From the NCBI GenBank assembly GCA_021741155.1, contig JAIOYP010000037.1, positions 1 through 40,998 on the forward strand: a stretch of DNA of 40,998 nucleotides, written 5' to 3'. Positions 1 to 9,501 of this stretch are shown in pieces. The translations under genes and the position numbers were made by a program. Numbering within the stretch: the first letter of the stretch is position 1; the number at the start of each line of letters is the position of its first letter. The notes beneath the pieces were generated by a model. That model was not told where the DNA came from, made no database searches, and saw only the letters and a list, made by a program, of their open reading frames with translations. Source of the stretch: Flavobacteriales bacterium. GTDB taxonomy: Bacteria > Bacteroidota > Bacteroidia > UBA10329.

Positions 1-113
1 GCTGATGAAGATGAATGAAAAGAGAAACGAGTATAATTTTCGCATGATGAATTGGATTTAGAATTCACGCGAAGTACAGCTGAGGAAAGCACTTAAAAGT
101 GAGCCAGTTTATG

Positions 114-125
114 AAACGGCCGTTT
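114..125. repeat. 12-bp GC-core palindrome
   Basis: AAACGGCCGTTT is a perfect 12-bp palindrome lying 15 bp beyond the stop of the LytTR regulator gene. No T-run follows, so it is not a convincing terminator. Function unknown. The remaining sequence 1-140 contains no other structure I can support. Confidence 0.3.
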
Positions 126-140
126 GAGTTTACGAAACGA

Positions 141-893
141 CTATCCGACCCTAATTCGCTTCAATGCGTCCTCAATCATTGCCTTTTTTTCTTTCGGAAC
201 GGAGATGGTCCGTTCGTTATCCATAACAAGTAGGCCTTCCGATTTGGAATAGCGTTTCACGAAATTGAAATTGACTAGATAAGAGCGATGCACGCGAATC
301 ATACACGGACGATCTTCCAATACGTTCTCAAAAAAGAGAAGTCGTTTGCTTACAAGCAGTTCCGAACCATTCTGAAGGAAAACTTTGGTGTAAGCACCAT
401 CGGCTTCAAGTAGCATAATGTCTTTTATCTCTACAAACAGAAAGCCATCCGAAACAGGCAACGCAATACGATTGAAGTCTTTTCCTTCGATGGATGCTTC
501 AGCCAACTCCATTCGTTCAGACATGGAATTTGAAGACTGCCGTTCTTTCAATTTAGAAATGGCAGCCGTCAGCTTTTCGGGCTGAACAGGTTTTAGCAGG
601 TAATCCACTGCTGAAAGCTCAAATGCCTTGATGGCATATTCGCTGTAAGCCGTCACGAAAATGATGCGGAAATCCATCTGTTTGAAGAACTGGCCAATCT
701 GCAAACCAGAATACTGCGGCATTTCCACGTCCAGAAAAACTACATCGGGCTGGTATTCATTAATGGCAATCACGCCTTTAGGAACATCTTCGCACATGGC
801 AAGAACTTCCACTTCAGGCGCGGTCATTTTCAATAACTGACGCAAGCCATTTCGGGCGCGTTCTTCATCGTCTATAATGATGGCTTTTATCAT
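141..893 (-). CDS. LytTR-family response regulator
   Basis: Cytoplasmic two-component response regulator of the LytR/AlgR type, 250 residues, a normal length. The N-terminal receiver domain (about residues 3-120) has acidic residues D8/D9 and a phospho-acceptor Asp at residue 55 in the FLDVEMP motif, followed by the conserved Lys in LLKPVQP. The C-terminal LytTR DNA-binding domain (about 145-245) carries the typical LLEADGAYTKVFL and RVHRSYLVN stretches. Its start codon overlaps the stop of the upstream histidine kinase by 4 bp (ATGA), so the two are almost certainly translated together and form a cognate pair. Target genes cannot be read from the sequence. The family assignment is firm. Confidence 0.95.
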   Translation of the reverse strand: MIKAIIIDDEERARNGLRQLLKMTAPEVEVLAMCEDVPKGVIAINEYQPDVVFLDVEMPQYSGLQIGQFFKQMDFRIIFVTAYSEYAIKAFELSAVDYLLKPVQPEKLTAAISKLKERQSSNSMSERMELAEASIEGKDFNRIALPVSDGFLFVEIKDIMLLEADGAYTKVFLQNGSELLVSKRLLFFENVLEDRPCMIRVHRSYLVNFNFVKRYSKSEGLLVMDNERTISVPKEKKAMIEDALKRIRVG

Positions 894-3763
894 GCTTTAA
901 TCGGAATTCTAACAACCACTTTGGTTCCAACTGCTTTTTCGTTTTGGTAAAGGTCAATTATCTCCACCGAACCTGAAACACCTAAGGCGTTTTTCATGGA
1001 TTGAAGTCGGTTTTCCGTAGCATCAGAAGAGAAACTTTCGTGTTTCCTATTCTGCTTCGCAATTTCTTCTGCCTTGGCGCGACCAACACCATTGTCTTCA
1101 ATCGTCACATTCAAAACCTGATTGTTCTGTTCAAACCCAAGGCTAAGTTTCCGCAGACCTTCTACATGGAGTAATCCGTGTTTCAAGGCATTTTCAACGT
1201 ACGGCTGAATAAGCATGGGCGGAATACGCGTTCCTTCTTGGTCGATGGAAGCATCTACTCTCACCTGAATTGCAAGTGTATCGCCAAACCGCAGCTTTTC
1301 CAGTTCGAGGTATTGGTTTAGCATTTCCAACTCTTGGGAAAGGCGGACTGTTTCTTTGGCCGAATTCTCTAAAATGGTTCTTGTCAATCCAGAGAACGTG
1401 CCGAGATATTTGATGGCGTTTTTCGTGTCCTTGCTCAATACCAATTCTTGAATAGAATTGAGCGCGTTGAACAGAAAATGCGGGTTCATTTGAGAGCGCA
1501 AAGCGGTAAGCTTTGAGCTAACAACTGCATGTTCCAATGCAGCTTTTCTGTTGATGTAACGAATACGAAGCAAAAACAAACCCGAAACCAATCCGATTGA
1601 TAAAACAGCCACTAACAAATAGAACCACCACGTTTGCCAGAAAGGAGGTTTAATGCTGAACGAGAATGAGATTGTTTCTTCACTTCGAATACCGTCTTCG
1701 TTCTCCGCGTAAGCCTCAAATTGGAAATTCCCAGCTGGTAAAGCGTTGTAAAGAATCTCGATGCGATTTCCTGTTTGTTCGCTCCATGTTGTGTCCAATC
1801 CAGCAAGTCGATATTTCACTTTGCAGGTTCCTCGGCTTCGGAAAGCCAATACAGAAAGGTCGATTTTGAGTTCGTTGAAGGTGTAAGGAAACGAAGCGTC
1901 CTGAACATCTGAAACCACTCTATCGCCAAGCAATATGGTGTTTGAAATGAGCTTAGGCGCAGCAGCATTTACAGGTTTTAGCTCAAGAGGAATAACCGTT
2001 AAACCATCGTGCGAAGTCAGAAAAATATGATTTTCAAGAACGAGAATATCACTGATCTCTTTCAGTGGCATTCCATCCAATGCATCGAAGTGTTGGAGTT
2101 TCTCGTTTGCCAAACAATCCAATCCTTTTGAATGTGCAATCCAAATGGAGTTTCCATCAACATAGATACAATGAAGGTCGTTTGAGCCCAGTCCGTTCGC
2201 GGTGTTCCACTCTGAAACGATTTCGTTTCTGGAGACTTTCAGCAAACCGTTTGAGATGGTAGCAATCCAAATATTTTCAGTTTCATCCAACTGAATATCA
2301 GCGGTGAAAACAGGCTTTCCATCTTTCAGGAATGGCTCCATTTTTTCAGCATTTCCATAAAAAGTGCCGTCCTTAAATGCGGCCCAGATTTCTCCATTCT
2401 GTGTCACTACAACCTTCCGGCAATGACCATCGCGAAGCAACTCGCGTTCCCATTTTCCTTTCTCGTTGTGAAATAGTTTTGAAAGCCCAGTAACCGTTGC
2501 AATCAGCAGTGTATCGCCTTTCCCTCTTGTGAAATCTTTTGCATTTCCACCTTTAGGAATTTCTATCAATTGACCGTTTGATGCAATGGAAAATGAACCA
2601 CGGGCAACACGCAGCTTTCCTTCATCCATAAAGAGTTTTTCTGTCGTTCGGTGTGTTCCTGATTTGGCCTCCAGAATGGTTTGAAAACGTTCGTTTTCAA
2701 GTTCAAATGAACTGACAGAACCGTTGGCATGACCAAGTAATATGTCACCATTTTCGCCTTTGGCGATGGCGGTTATGTTCGAAAACGAATCACCAAAAAA
2801 TTCCTTTCCATACTGAAGTATTTCGATGCTGGGAGCTACTTGAATTCCGTTTTCTAGCGTGGCGAACCAGTAGTTTCCTTCTCTATCTTCCATCACATCC
2901 GCCACGCGCTGCTCGGGCAGAAACGTTCGGGTTTTTAAACCATCAAAAAGGATGGCACCAGCGTTTGTGGAAACCCATATGTTTCCTTGCTTATCTGTTG
3001 AAACACGATTAACTCGCGAACGAATCTTGTCATTGTCAAAGCCATCAAACGGAACAATCATTTCTTGTTGAATCTCCATCCAAACGGCTTTCCCATCGGA
3101 GTTCCGTTGCCACAGAACTAGCAGTTTACCTTTCCATTCAACGAAGTGCGTTTGCCCTTCTAGATACGAAGCAAATTCGCTTGGAACTTCGAGGTAATCT
3201 GATTCTGGTTGATTGGCCGCTATTCGATAAAAACCGTTGAAAATGGAGAAAACGATGATTTCGCCTTCTGCCGTGACATGAATGTTTTCTGTGTGCGGTC
3301 GCTCATCTTCCGCAAAACCATAAATGAGTTGATTGTGCTCAAAACTGACGTGATGGAGTCCGCTATCTGAGGTGAGCCACAATCCATCTTCGGTGGTTTT
3401 GAAAACGGGAAACTGCTTCTCGTTCTCAGACCAATCCTCAAACAGTTTCAAACTGTTGTTCTCTACAAAAAAGATTTGCCCTGTGAAGGTTCCGCACCAC
3501 AATCTTCCCATTGGATCCAATTCTAGATTGGAAATGGCACGACCGCTCAATTCTGTATTCTGATACTGCATGAAATTGGCGCCATCGTAGCGGAAAAGTC
3601 CTGCATTGCAACCGAGCCAAACGTAGCCTTGGTCATCTTGAAAAACACGGTAAACCTCTTTGCTTGGAATGTTTTCGGTCGAGGGCAAATAGAAATAGGG
3701 CTGCTGCGCCAAGGCCGAAAGACCTGACATCCAAACGAGAAGAACGGGCAGTAGCTTTTTCAC
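890..3763 (-). CDS. Propeller-domain sensor histidine kinase (LytS type)
   Basis: Membrane sensor kinase of 957 residues, partner of the LytTR regulator it overlaps. A signal peptide (MKKLLPVLLVWMSGLSALAQ) is followed by a long periplasmic beta-propeller with repeated WVSTNAG, WIATISNG and GLFRYDG-type blades (about 25-620). Next come a Y_Y_Y domain (about 625-700), one membrane helix near 705-725 and a LytS-type kinase domain. The H-box reads NPHFLFNALNS with the phospho-acceptor His at residue 762. An ATPase domain follows, with the N-box VENALKHG and DNGVGR. The start codon is GTG (complement of 3761-3763) and leaves a plausible signal peptide. The propeller plus Y_Y_Y layout resembles the sensor part of Bacteroidota hybrid two-component systems, but here the receiver is a separate protein. 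The ligand is unknown. Confidence 0.93.
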   Translation of the reverse strand: MKKLLPVLLVWMSGLSALAQQPYFYLPSTENIPSKEVYRVFQDDQGYVWLGCNAGLFRYDGANFMQYQNTELSGRAISNLELDPMGRLWCGTFTGQIFFVENNSLKLFEDWSENEKQFPVFKTTEDGLWLTSDSGLHHVSFEHNQLIYGFAEDERPHTENIHVTAEGEIIVFSIFNGFYRIAANQPESDYLEVPSEFASYLEGQTHFVEWKGKLLVLWQRNSDGKAVWMEIQQEMIVPFDGFDNDKIRSRVNRVSTDKQGNIWVSTNAGAILFDGLKTRTFLPEQRVADVMEDREGNYWFATLENGIQVAPSIEILQYGKEFFGDSFSNITAIAKGENGDILLGHANGSVSSFELENERFQTILEAKSGTHRTTEKLFMDEGKLRVARGSFSIASNGQLIEIPKGGNAKDFTRGKGDTLLIATVTGLSKLFHNEKGKWERELLRDGHCRKVVVTQNGEIWAAFKDGTFYGNAEKMEPFLKDGKPVFTADIQLDETENIWIATISNGLLKVSRNEIVSEWNTANGLGSNDLHCIYVDGNSIWIAHSKGLDCLANEKLQHFDALDGMPLKEISDILVLENHIFLTSHDGLTVIPLELKPVNAAAPKLISNTILLGDRVVSDVQDASFPYTFNELKIDLSVLAFRSRGTCKVKYRLAGLDTTWSEQTGNRIEILYNALPAGNFQFEAYAENEDGIRSEETISFSFSIKPPFWQTWWFYLLVAVLSIGLVSGLFLLRIRYINRKAALEHAVVSSKLTALRSQMNPHFLFNALNSIQELVLSKDTKNAIKYLGTFSGLTRTILENSAKETVRLSQELEMLNQYLELEKLRFGDTLAIQVRVDASIDQEGTRIPPMLIQPYVENALKHGLLHVEGLRKLSLGFEQNNQVLNVTIEDNGVGRAKAEEIAKQNRKHESFSSDATENRLQSMKNALGVSGSVEIIDLYQNEKAVGTKVVVRIPIKA

Positions 3764-3804
3764 GGGTGCTAAAAGTAGCCACCAACAAACTTTGCAGATC
3801 CTTC

Positions 3805-3812
3805 TAACTTCG
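3805..3812 (+). promoter_or_regulatory. Putative -7 box before DUF2804 gene
   Basis: TAACTTCG matches the Bacteroidota -7 consensus TAnnTTTG at all but one position and ends only 4 bp before the ATG. If used, the transcript would be almost leaderless. It lies in the 53-bp divergent gap with the histidine kinase gene. No clear -33 element is seen. Confidence 0.35.
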
Positions 3813-3816
3813 CATC

Positions 3817-4878
3817 ATGAGCAATCCAAGCTACAAACGACCATTACAACCCGCACCCGAGCGGCTTTATGAGAACGGAAAGTTCCAATATGCATCCTTT
3901 GATGGGCCAATTAAGAACCCAAATTTGATTGATGCCGAGAAGCCCTACAAACTTCCGCTTCCGCGATTTCTGAAGTGGATGCAACTACGCGAATGGCAGG
4001 CATTTCAGATCAGCAATGGAACGCATTTCGTGATGGTGGCGATTTACAATGCGAAGAAGATTTCGCTGGTGCAATTCATCGTTTACGACATCGTAAACAA
4101 CAAGAAATTCCGCTACGAGAAGAAAGTTGCGCCATGGTCAATTGATGTGGCAACGGGCTTGTTCGGAACAGAATCATCGTACGTAAGTAAGAATTTCAGC
4201 CTCATCGCGAAGCACGATTTGGACAAAAACTCACTGGAATTGTCGGCTTCTATCCGAAATCAGAAAGGATTGCCAGATGTGGAAGCGAAATTCAAAGCCA
4301 CACACGACACCAAGAACTATGAACCGATGGTGGTTTGCATGCCGTTTACAGAGAAGCGCGCCATGTATTCGCACAAATGCTTGATGCCGCTTTCGGGCAG
4401 CATTCTGTTTGGAAAGGATGTAATCGCGTTTCCCGAAAAAATAAGCCAGCTCATTATTGATGACCACAAGGGCTATTATCCGTATCCAACGGTTTACGAT
4501 TGGGTAACTGGTATTGGTCGCGATGCAGAAGGAAAACTCATTGGTTTCAATTGCACCGATAATCAGATTCTAGACCACGAAAAGAACAACGAAAATTGCC
4601 TGTGGCACAATGGTAAATTGAGCGTTTTGCCTCCAATTAGGGTTACAAGGCCAGATGGCTATGAAGGAATTTGGTTTGTAAAGGATAATTATGGCAAAGT
4701 TGACCTCGAATTTCGTCCTGTTATTCACACGGCCGTGGATGTGAATTTGTTCATCTTGAGAAGCAAATACCAAGGCCCTTATGGGTTCTTCAACGGCTTT
4801 ATCAAGAATCGTGATGGCGAGAAAGTCGCTATTAAGGAACTCTTCGGAATGGGTGAAGATTTTTACCTGCGGGCTTAG
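3817..4878 (+). CDS. DUF2804 domain-containing protein
   Basis: A 353-residue protein that matches the DUF2804 family along its length (opening near LIDAEKPYKLPLPRFLKWMQLREWQAFQI, later YPTVYDWVTG and GPYGFFNGFI near the C-terminus). No signal peptide or membrane segment is evident, so it is probably cytoplasmic. DUF2804 proteins have no established biochemical role that I can cite. The many aromatic and beta-forming residues fit a lipocalin-like or beta-sandwich fold, but that is inference. The gene is divergent from the histidine kinase and is followed after 49 bp by the exported CotH protein on the same strand. A 16-bp palindrome overlaps its stop codon. Confidence 0.85.
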   Translation: MSNPSYKRPLQPAPERLYENGKFQYASFDGPIKNPNLIDAEKPYKLPLPRFLKWMQLREWQAFQISNGTHFVMVAIYNAKKISLVQFIVYDIVNNKKFRYEKKVAPWSIDVATGLFGTESSYVSKNFSLIAKHDLDKNSLELSASIRNQKGLPDVEAKFKATHDTKNYEPMVVCMPFTEKRAMYSHKCLMPLSGSILFGKDVIAFPEKISQLIIDDHKGYYPYPTVYDWVTGIGRDAEGKLIGFNCTDNQILDHEKNNENCLWHNGKLSVLPPIRVTRPDGYEGIWFVKDNYGKVDLEFRPVIHTAVDVNLFILRSKYQGPYGFFNGFIKNRDGEKVAIKELFGMGEDFYLRA

Positions 4879-4890
4879 GTTGCAACCTAA
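4875..4890. repeat. 16-bp perfect palindrome at a stop codon
   Basis: TTAGGTTGCAACCTAA is a perfect palindrome spanning the TAG stop (4876-4878) of the DUF2804 gene, 38 bp before the start of the CotH gene. No T-run follows, so an operator for the downstream gene is more likely than a terminator. No regulator can be assigned. Confidence 0.45.
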
Positions 4891-4927
4891 CACCAGATTG
4901 CACGTTAGCAGAAACTCAGAATATCGA

Positions 4928-7579
4928 ATGCGAAAAACTCAACTTATCATCTTCTTGCTTCTCTTTGGGTCTGTGGCATTTGCTCAGCCAATTAACCATT
5001 GGGAAACCTTGGTTTACGATTCGGTTCAGTGGCGCTACGTGCCACCCACATCTCCAGTTTCTAATACTTGGAGCGATGTTGCCTTCAATGATGCCACTTG
5101 GAACGTGGGAATGGGCGGTATCGGTTTTGGCGATGGCGATGATTCTACTGTTGTTTCAGGGTTTTCGGTTTTCATGCGCCATCAATTCGTCATTTCAAAT
5201 CTGAGCAATCTTGTAGAACTGCAATTGGCAGTTGATTATGACGATGGGTATGTGGCCTATCTCAACGGTGTTGAAATTGCCCGCAGAAACATGGGCAACG
5301 TGGGAACAATTGTTGCATACGACACCTTTGCTACAGGAGACCATGAGGCGCTTCTGTACAGTGGTGGAATTCCTGAAGCAATTGATGTGAATCCGAATCT
5401 GCTGGTTTCAGGAGCAAACGTCTTGGCTGTTCAGGTTCATAATCGCTTTGCGGGGTCGAGCGACCTCACATCCCGCCCATTCCTTTTTGTTGGAACAGCA
5501 TCAACCCAAACAGTCTATGGCGATATTCCAACCTGGTTTACTCCTCCTGTCAGCCTCACGTCTCAGCTACCCATTGTAGTTCTGAATACCTTGGGACAGG
5601 CGATTGTTGATGACCCTCGAATCGTTGTTCAAATGGGAATCATTGATAACGGATTTGGAAATCTGAACAACCAGAATAATCCGTTCAACAATTATGATGG
5701 TCTGATAAATATTGAGCTGCGCGGATCAAGCTCCCAGAGCTTTCCCAAGAAGCAGTATGCATTCGAAACACAGGATTCGTTGGATAATTCGTTGGATGTT
5801 TCTCTCTTGGGAATGCCGATTGAAAATGATTGGATTCTTCATGCACCTTACAGCGATAAATCGCTTATGCGTAATTACCTCACTTACAACTGGTGGCGCG
5901 ACATGGGTTGGTATACTACTAGGACAAAATTTTGCGAGGTGATTCTGAATGGCGAGTATCAAGGAGTTTACTTACTCATGGAGCAGATAAAATGGGACAA
6001 CGATCGCGTTGATATTGAGAAATTAGATTTGGACGATAATGCAGGCGATTCACTTTCAGGAGGGTACATTTTCAAAGTAGATAAGATAACTGGTAGTGGG
6101 CAGTATGACTGGGCTTCGCATGTGGACACTTTTCAAGGTCAACCCAAGAATATCAATTTTCAGTACGATTATCCCAATCGGGATGAGATAACGGTAGAGC
6201 AAGAATCCTATGTCCAACAATTTGTGCATGATTGGGAGCAATCGTTGATTGATTCTACCTACATGCAAGCTGATATCGGCTACCGGAAGTATGTGGATGT
6301 CAATTCTTTCATAGACTATTTTCTTGTTGAAGAATTGACCAAAAATGTAGATGGATATCGACTTTCTACGTACTTGAACAAACAACGCGATTCTCGGGGA
6401 GGAAAACTGCGGGCTGGACCGGCTTGGGATTTCAACATTACTCTTGGCAATGCCGATTATTGTGATGGCGGAGAAACCGAAAATTGGGCCTTAGATTTTC
6501 CTTGCGGCCAACAAGTAATTCCCTTTTGGTGGCACCGTATGAACCAAGATTCTGTTTACTGGAATCAGCTTCAATGCCGATGGTGGGAATTGCGTGCTGG
6601 ACTGTTAAGTTCGGATAGCATCAATGCACAAATAGATGCCAACGTTGCCTTTTTGGGTGATGCCGCAACGCGGAACTTTGAACGATGGGACATTCTCAAT
6701 TCCTACGTTTGGCCCAACAATTTCGTTGGTGGATCCTACGAAGCAGAAATCACCTATCTCAAGGATTGGATTTCTCAGCGGCTACAATGGTTGGATTTGA
6801 ATATTGGCGGGCAGCAATACGGTTGCGCATCAACCTTCTCGCAAATCATCACACTATCAGAGATTAATTACAATTCGCACGATACACTGAACACACAAGA
6901 TTGGTTTGAGCTTCAGAACATCAGTTCGGATACCGTTGACCTATCCTTTTGGACTCTTTATGACGGAAACGAGTTCAATACCTACACCTTTCCCATGGGC
7001 ACTTACATTCTTCCAGACAGTTTTTTGGTTGTAATGAAAGATGAACTCGATTTTGTCGATTACCATCCTGATATAGAAAACAGAGTCGGTTCCTTTGGTT
7101 GGGGTATTGGAAATTCGGGAGATCAAATTATGATTCGCGATCGCTGGAATGATTTGGTCTTGGAGATGGCGTTTTTAGATGAAGCCCCATGGCCAACCGA
7201 ACCCGATGGCGACAGCTATACCTTAGAAAAATGGTCGTGGGCCACAGACCTCAACAATCCGGCAAGCTGGCACGCTGGCTGCGCTGGTGGTTCTCCAGGA
7301 AAAGCATTTACCTATTGCATAAACCTTGGAATGGATGAAAATGAACTTGGAAATGAGTTCCGTATTTATCCAAATCCAGCAAACGATTACATCAATATTT
7401 ACTGTGCAGAAGCAGGTTTAATGAGCATTTTTGATTCCAGTGGACGTATGATAAGTAAGGAAAATCTCCTTTCGGGAGTTCATAATCAGCAGGTTTCGCT
7501 TTTAACGTCAGGCCTATATATGGTTAATATTACTACTGTTTCTGGCAAACGTTTCGTGAAGAAATTGGTAATCAATTAA
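4928..7579 (+). CDS. CotH-kinase / lamin-tail protein with T9SS sorting domain
   Basis: Exported 883-residue protein. I chose the ATG at 4928 because it gives a clean signal peptide (MRKTQLIIFLLLFGSVAFAQ). The open frame extends upstream into the DUF2804 gene but has no signal there. An N-terminal beta-sandwich (about 25-190) is followed by a CotH-kinase-like domain (about 255-560) with IELRGSSSQSFPKKQ, GVYLLMEQIKWDNDRV and AGPAWDFNITLGN. A lamin-tail domain (about 638-780, LSEINYN, WFELQNIS, GDSYTLEKW) and a T9SS type A sorting domain (about 805-883, YPNPANDYINIY, ending KKLVIN) complete it. CotH proteins are protein kinases in Bacillus spore coats; whether this exported protein phosphorylates anything is unknown. 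It should be secreted and anchored to or released from the cell surface by the type IX system. Confidence 0.92.
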   Translation: MRKTQLIIFLLLFGSVAFAQPINHWETLVYDSVQWRYVPPTSPVSNTWSDVAFNDATWNVGMGGIGFGDGDDSTVVSGFSVFMRHQFVISNLSNLVELQLAVDYDDGYVAYLNGVEIARRNMGNVGTIVAYDTFATGDHEALLYSGGIPEAIDVNPNLLVSGANVLAVQVHNRFAGSSDLTSRPFLFVGTASTQTVYGDIPTWFTPPVSLTSQLPIVVLNTLGQAIVDDPRIVVQMGIIDNGFGNLNNQNNPFNNYDGLINIELRGSSSQSFPKKQYAFETQDSLDNSLDVSLLGMPIENDWILHAPYSDKSLMRNYLTYNWWRDMGWYTTRTKFCEVILNGEYQGVYLLMEQIKWDNDRVDIEKLDLDDNAGDSLSGGYIFKVDKITGSGQYDWASHVDTFQGQPKNINFQYDYPNRDEITVEQESYVQQFVHDWEQSLIDSTYMQADIGYRKYVDVNSFIDYFLVEELTKNVDGYRLSTYLNKQRDSRGGKLRAGPAWDFNITLGNADYCDGGETENWALDFPCGQQVIPFWWHRMNQDSVYWNQLQCRWWELRAGLLSSDSINAQIDANVAFLGDAATRNFERWDILNSYVWPNNFVGGSYEAEITYLKDWISQRLQWLDLNIGGQQYGCASTFSQIITLSEINYNSHDTLNTQDWFELQNISSDTVDLSFWTLYDGNEFNTYTFPMGTYILPDSFLVVMKDELDFVDYHPDIENRVGSFGWGIGNSGDQIMIRDRWNDLVLEMAFLDEAPWPTEPDGDSYTLEKWSWATDLNNPASWHAGCAGGSPGKAFTYCINLGMDENELGNEFRIYPNPANDYINIYCAEAGLMSIFDSSGRMISKENLLSGVHNQQVSLLTSGLYMVNITTVSGKRFVKKLVIN

Positions 7580-7619
7580 AAGTTAATCACCATTCTTGTG
7601 TTGGAATAATCTCAAAAGG

Positions 7620-7627
7620 TATTTTCG
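7620..7627 (+). promoter_or_regulatory. Putative -7 box before HAD hydrolase
   Basis: TATTTTCG resembles the Bacteroidota TAnnTTTG box, 18 bp before the ATG, with TTG-containing sequence (TTGTGTTGG) roughly 20 bp upstream as a possible -33 element. Confidence 0.4.
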
Positions 7628-7645
7628 CGCAAAATTTGTTTACAA

Positions 7646-8377
7646 ATGTTATCAGATAAAATTTCTTTGGTTGTGCTTGACATGATGGGTACCACCATTG
7701 TGGATAAAGGCGAAATTGACAAATGCATGCAGGATGCGTGTCAGCAGAATGGACTGAATGTGGGCCTACCGCAAATCAAATCCATGGCAGGATGGTCAAA
7801 GATGAATGTGCTTCAAACACTTTGGCGAAAAAAGCTGGGAGCAGAGCATCCAGATCTTGATGACAAAGTGGAGGAAACCTATTACTCCTTCTGCGATATG
7901 CTTGAAGCGTTTTTAGATTCAGCCGAATTTGAACCAACTGAAGGAGCTGAGGATACAATTTCTTGGTTGCGAGATAACGGAGTAAAAGTGGTGCTTACAA
8001 CTGGTTTGCATCGCGAAGCAGCAGATGTGATACTTGAAAATTTAGGTTGGGACGAAGGATTGGACGCTGATCATGTTTCTATTGGTCAGAGCGTTGTAGA
8101 TATGACTATCTGTTCGGATGAAGTGGTAAAAGGACGACCACAGCCATTTCTTATTTTGAAGGCGATGAAGCAATTCGCAATCACTGATTCTAAAAAAGTG
8201 ATAAACATTGGCGATTCGCAGGTTGATATTTCTACAGGTAAGAATGCCAAATGTCTGATGAGTTTGGCTGTGACAAACGGAGCGCAAGGCGAAGATGTGT
8301 TGCGTAGGTTGGAGCATGACGGACTACTTCCAACATTGGGCCATTTGAAGCCCTTTCTCGCGAAAGCGTTTAAATAG
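7646..8377 (+). CDS. Phosphonatase-like HAD hydrolase
   Basis: Soluble 243-residue HAD-superfamily hydrolase. Motif I is DMMGTT (residues 12-17), the DxxGT form typical of phosphonoacetaldehyde hydrolase relatives rather than the usual DxDGT. Further motifs are LTTG (motif II), the KGRPQP segment (motif III) and GDSQVD (motif IV). The cap segment SMAGWSKMNVL contains a Lys near residue 51, in roughly the place of the Schiff-base Lys of true phosphonatase, but no phosphonate genes are nearby. The best match by eye is the phosphonatase-like group whose substrate is not established. It is followed after 177 bp by a histidinol-phosphatase gene on the same strand. Confidence 0.85.
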   Translation: MLSDKISLVVLDMMGTTIVDKGEIDKCMQDACQQNGLNVGLPQIKSMAGWSKMNVLQTLWRKKLGAEHPDLDDKVEETYYSFCDMLEAFLDSAEFEPTEGAEDTISWLRDNGVKVVLTTGLHREAADVILENLGWDEGLDADHVSIGQSVVDMTICSDEVVKGRPQPFLILKAMKQFAITDSKKVINIGDSQVDISTGKNAKCLMSLAVTNGAQGEDVLRRLEHDGLLPTLGHLKPFLAKAFK

Positions 8378-8554
8378 TCGGTGGTCACATTTAGACTTGG
8401 TTGGCTCTCAATGGCCATCGCGAAGCAAGAAATTGAACGGAAAAAGACCGGATGCAACCGCAATGAAAAAATCGCGTAGAACTTTTTCGTGCTATGCTTA
8501 CATCTGAATTTATATCTTCATTCCATCATATTCTAAATTGAATCATTTCATTTA

Positions 8555-9421
8555 ATGTCCTGGACGAATTACCACAGTCACACTGACTACTGTGACGGCA
8601 CCAACACCCCAGAAGATTACATCCGAAAAGCCTTAGCGCTAGGAATGCCAACCTACGGGTTCTCTTCGCACGCGCCCATCCCGTTTTTCGATTGTAAATG
8701 GGCCATGAAAATCGATGATCTGCAAGATTATGTAGATGAGGTCTATCGCTTACAAAAGAAATATGACGGCCGCATTGAGATTCTGCTTGGTTTAGAGGTC
8801 GATTACCTTCCTGATAAGATGGGGCCAACGGCAGATTTCTTGCAAACTGCTGGGCTGGATTATGCCATTGGTTCTATCCATTTTGTGGATGCCTTTACGG
8901 GCGGAAAAGGATGGGAAATTGATGGCACGCTAGAGATTTTCAAGAAAGGTCTTTTCGAGATTTTTAAAGGCGATGTGAAAGCTGCTGTAACGCGCTATTA
9001 CGAATTGACCCGCGAAATGATGATTGAAGATTGCCCCGAAATTGTTGGGCATTTCGATAAAATCAAAATGCAGAATCTGAAGGAGCATTTCTTCTCTGAA
9101 GATGAAAAATGGTACCGCGATGAGGTGATGAATACGCTTGAGGCAATCTCGAAAACAGATGCCATTTTGGAAGTGAACACACGGGGTCTTTACAAGAAAC
9201 AAGCGAACGAAACGTACCCAAGTAAGTGGGTGCTAGACGAAGCTTTTAAGTTGGATATTCCTGTTCAGATTAACAGCGATGGGCACACGCCAGATGAAAT
9301 TCTTAATGGCTTTGAAACTGCCGCTGAATTGCTGCTGAAAGTTGGCTACGATAGCTGCGTTATTCTGATTGATGGCCAGTGGGCTGAAGTTGGTTTGACC
9401 AAGGAGGGCTACGATATTTGA
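8555..9421 (+). CDS. PHP-family histidinol-phosphatase
   Basis: Soluble metal-dependent phosphatase of the PHP superfamily, 288 residues, matching the HisJ/HisK-type histidinol-phosphatases that dephosphorylate L-histidinol phosphate in histidine synthesis. Seen directly: the N-terminal metal-binding HSHTDYCDG (HxH, residues 7-9), SSHAP, the GLEVDYLPD strand, GSIHFVD, VGHFDKI and the C-terminal SDGHTPDEI. All the expected His/Asp clusters of a trinuclear site are present. No other his genes are in the window, so a role on another phosphorylated substrate cannot be excluded. The gene ends in a strong hairpin shared with pdxH on the opposite strand. Confidence 0.87.
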   Translation: MSWTNYHSHTDYCDGTNTPEDYIRKALALGMPTYGFSSHAPIPFFDCKWAMKIDDLQDYVDEVYRLQKKYDGRIEILLGLEVDYLPDKMGPTADFLQTAGLDYAIGSIHFVDAFTGGKGWEIDGTLEIFKKGLFEIFKGDVKAAVTRYYELTREMMIEDCPEIVGHFDKIKMQNLKEHFFSEDEKWYRDEVMNTLEAISKTDAILEVNTRGLYKKQANETYPSKWVLDEAFKLDIPVQINSDGHTPDEILNGFETAAELLLKVGYDSCVILIDGQWAEVGLTKEGYDI

Positions 9422-9437
9422 GTTTGGATTAAAGGAA

Positions 9438-9485
9438 AAACGAAAAAGGAGAAAATGTCAGAATACGTTTTCTCCTTTTTCGTTT
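9438..9485. terminator. Bidirectional terminator, 18-bp stem
   Basis: Perfect 18-bp inverted repeat: an A-rich arm at 9438-9455 and a T-rich arm at 9468-9485 around a 12-nt loop, with A-runs on one flank and T-runs on the other. It lies between the convergent histidinol-phosphatase and pdxH genes and should terminate both. Confidence 0.9.
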
Positions 9486-9501
9486 CATCTTTTTTCCCTC
9501 A

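Noticed and set aside
2-61. Short plus-strand frame open from the window edge, ending with TAG at 59-61
   Set aside because: Only 19 codons, no recognisable residues; could be the end of an upstream gene but cannot be supported.
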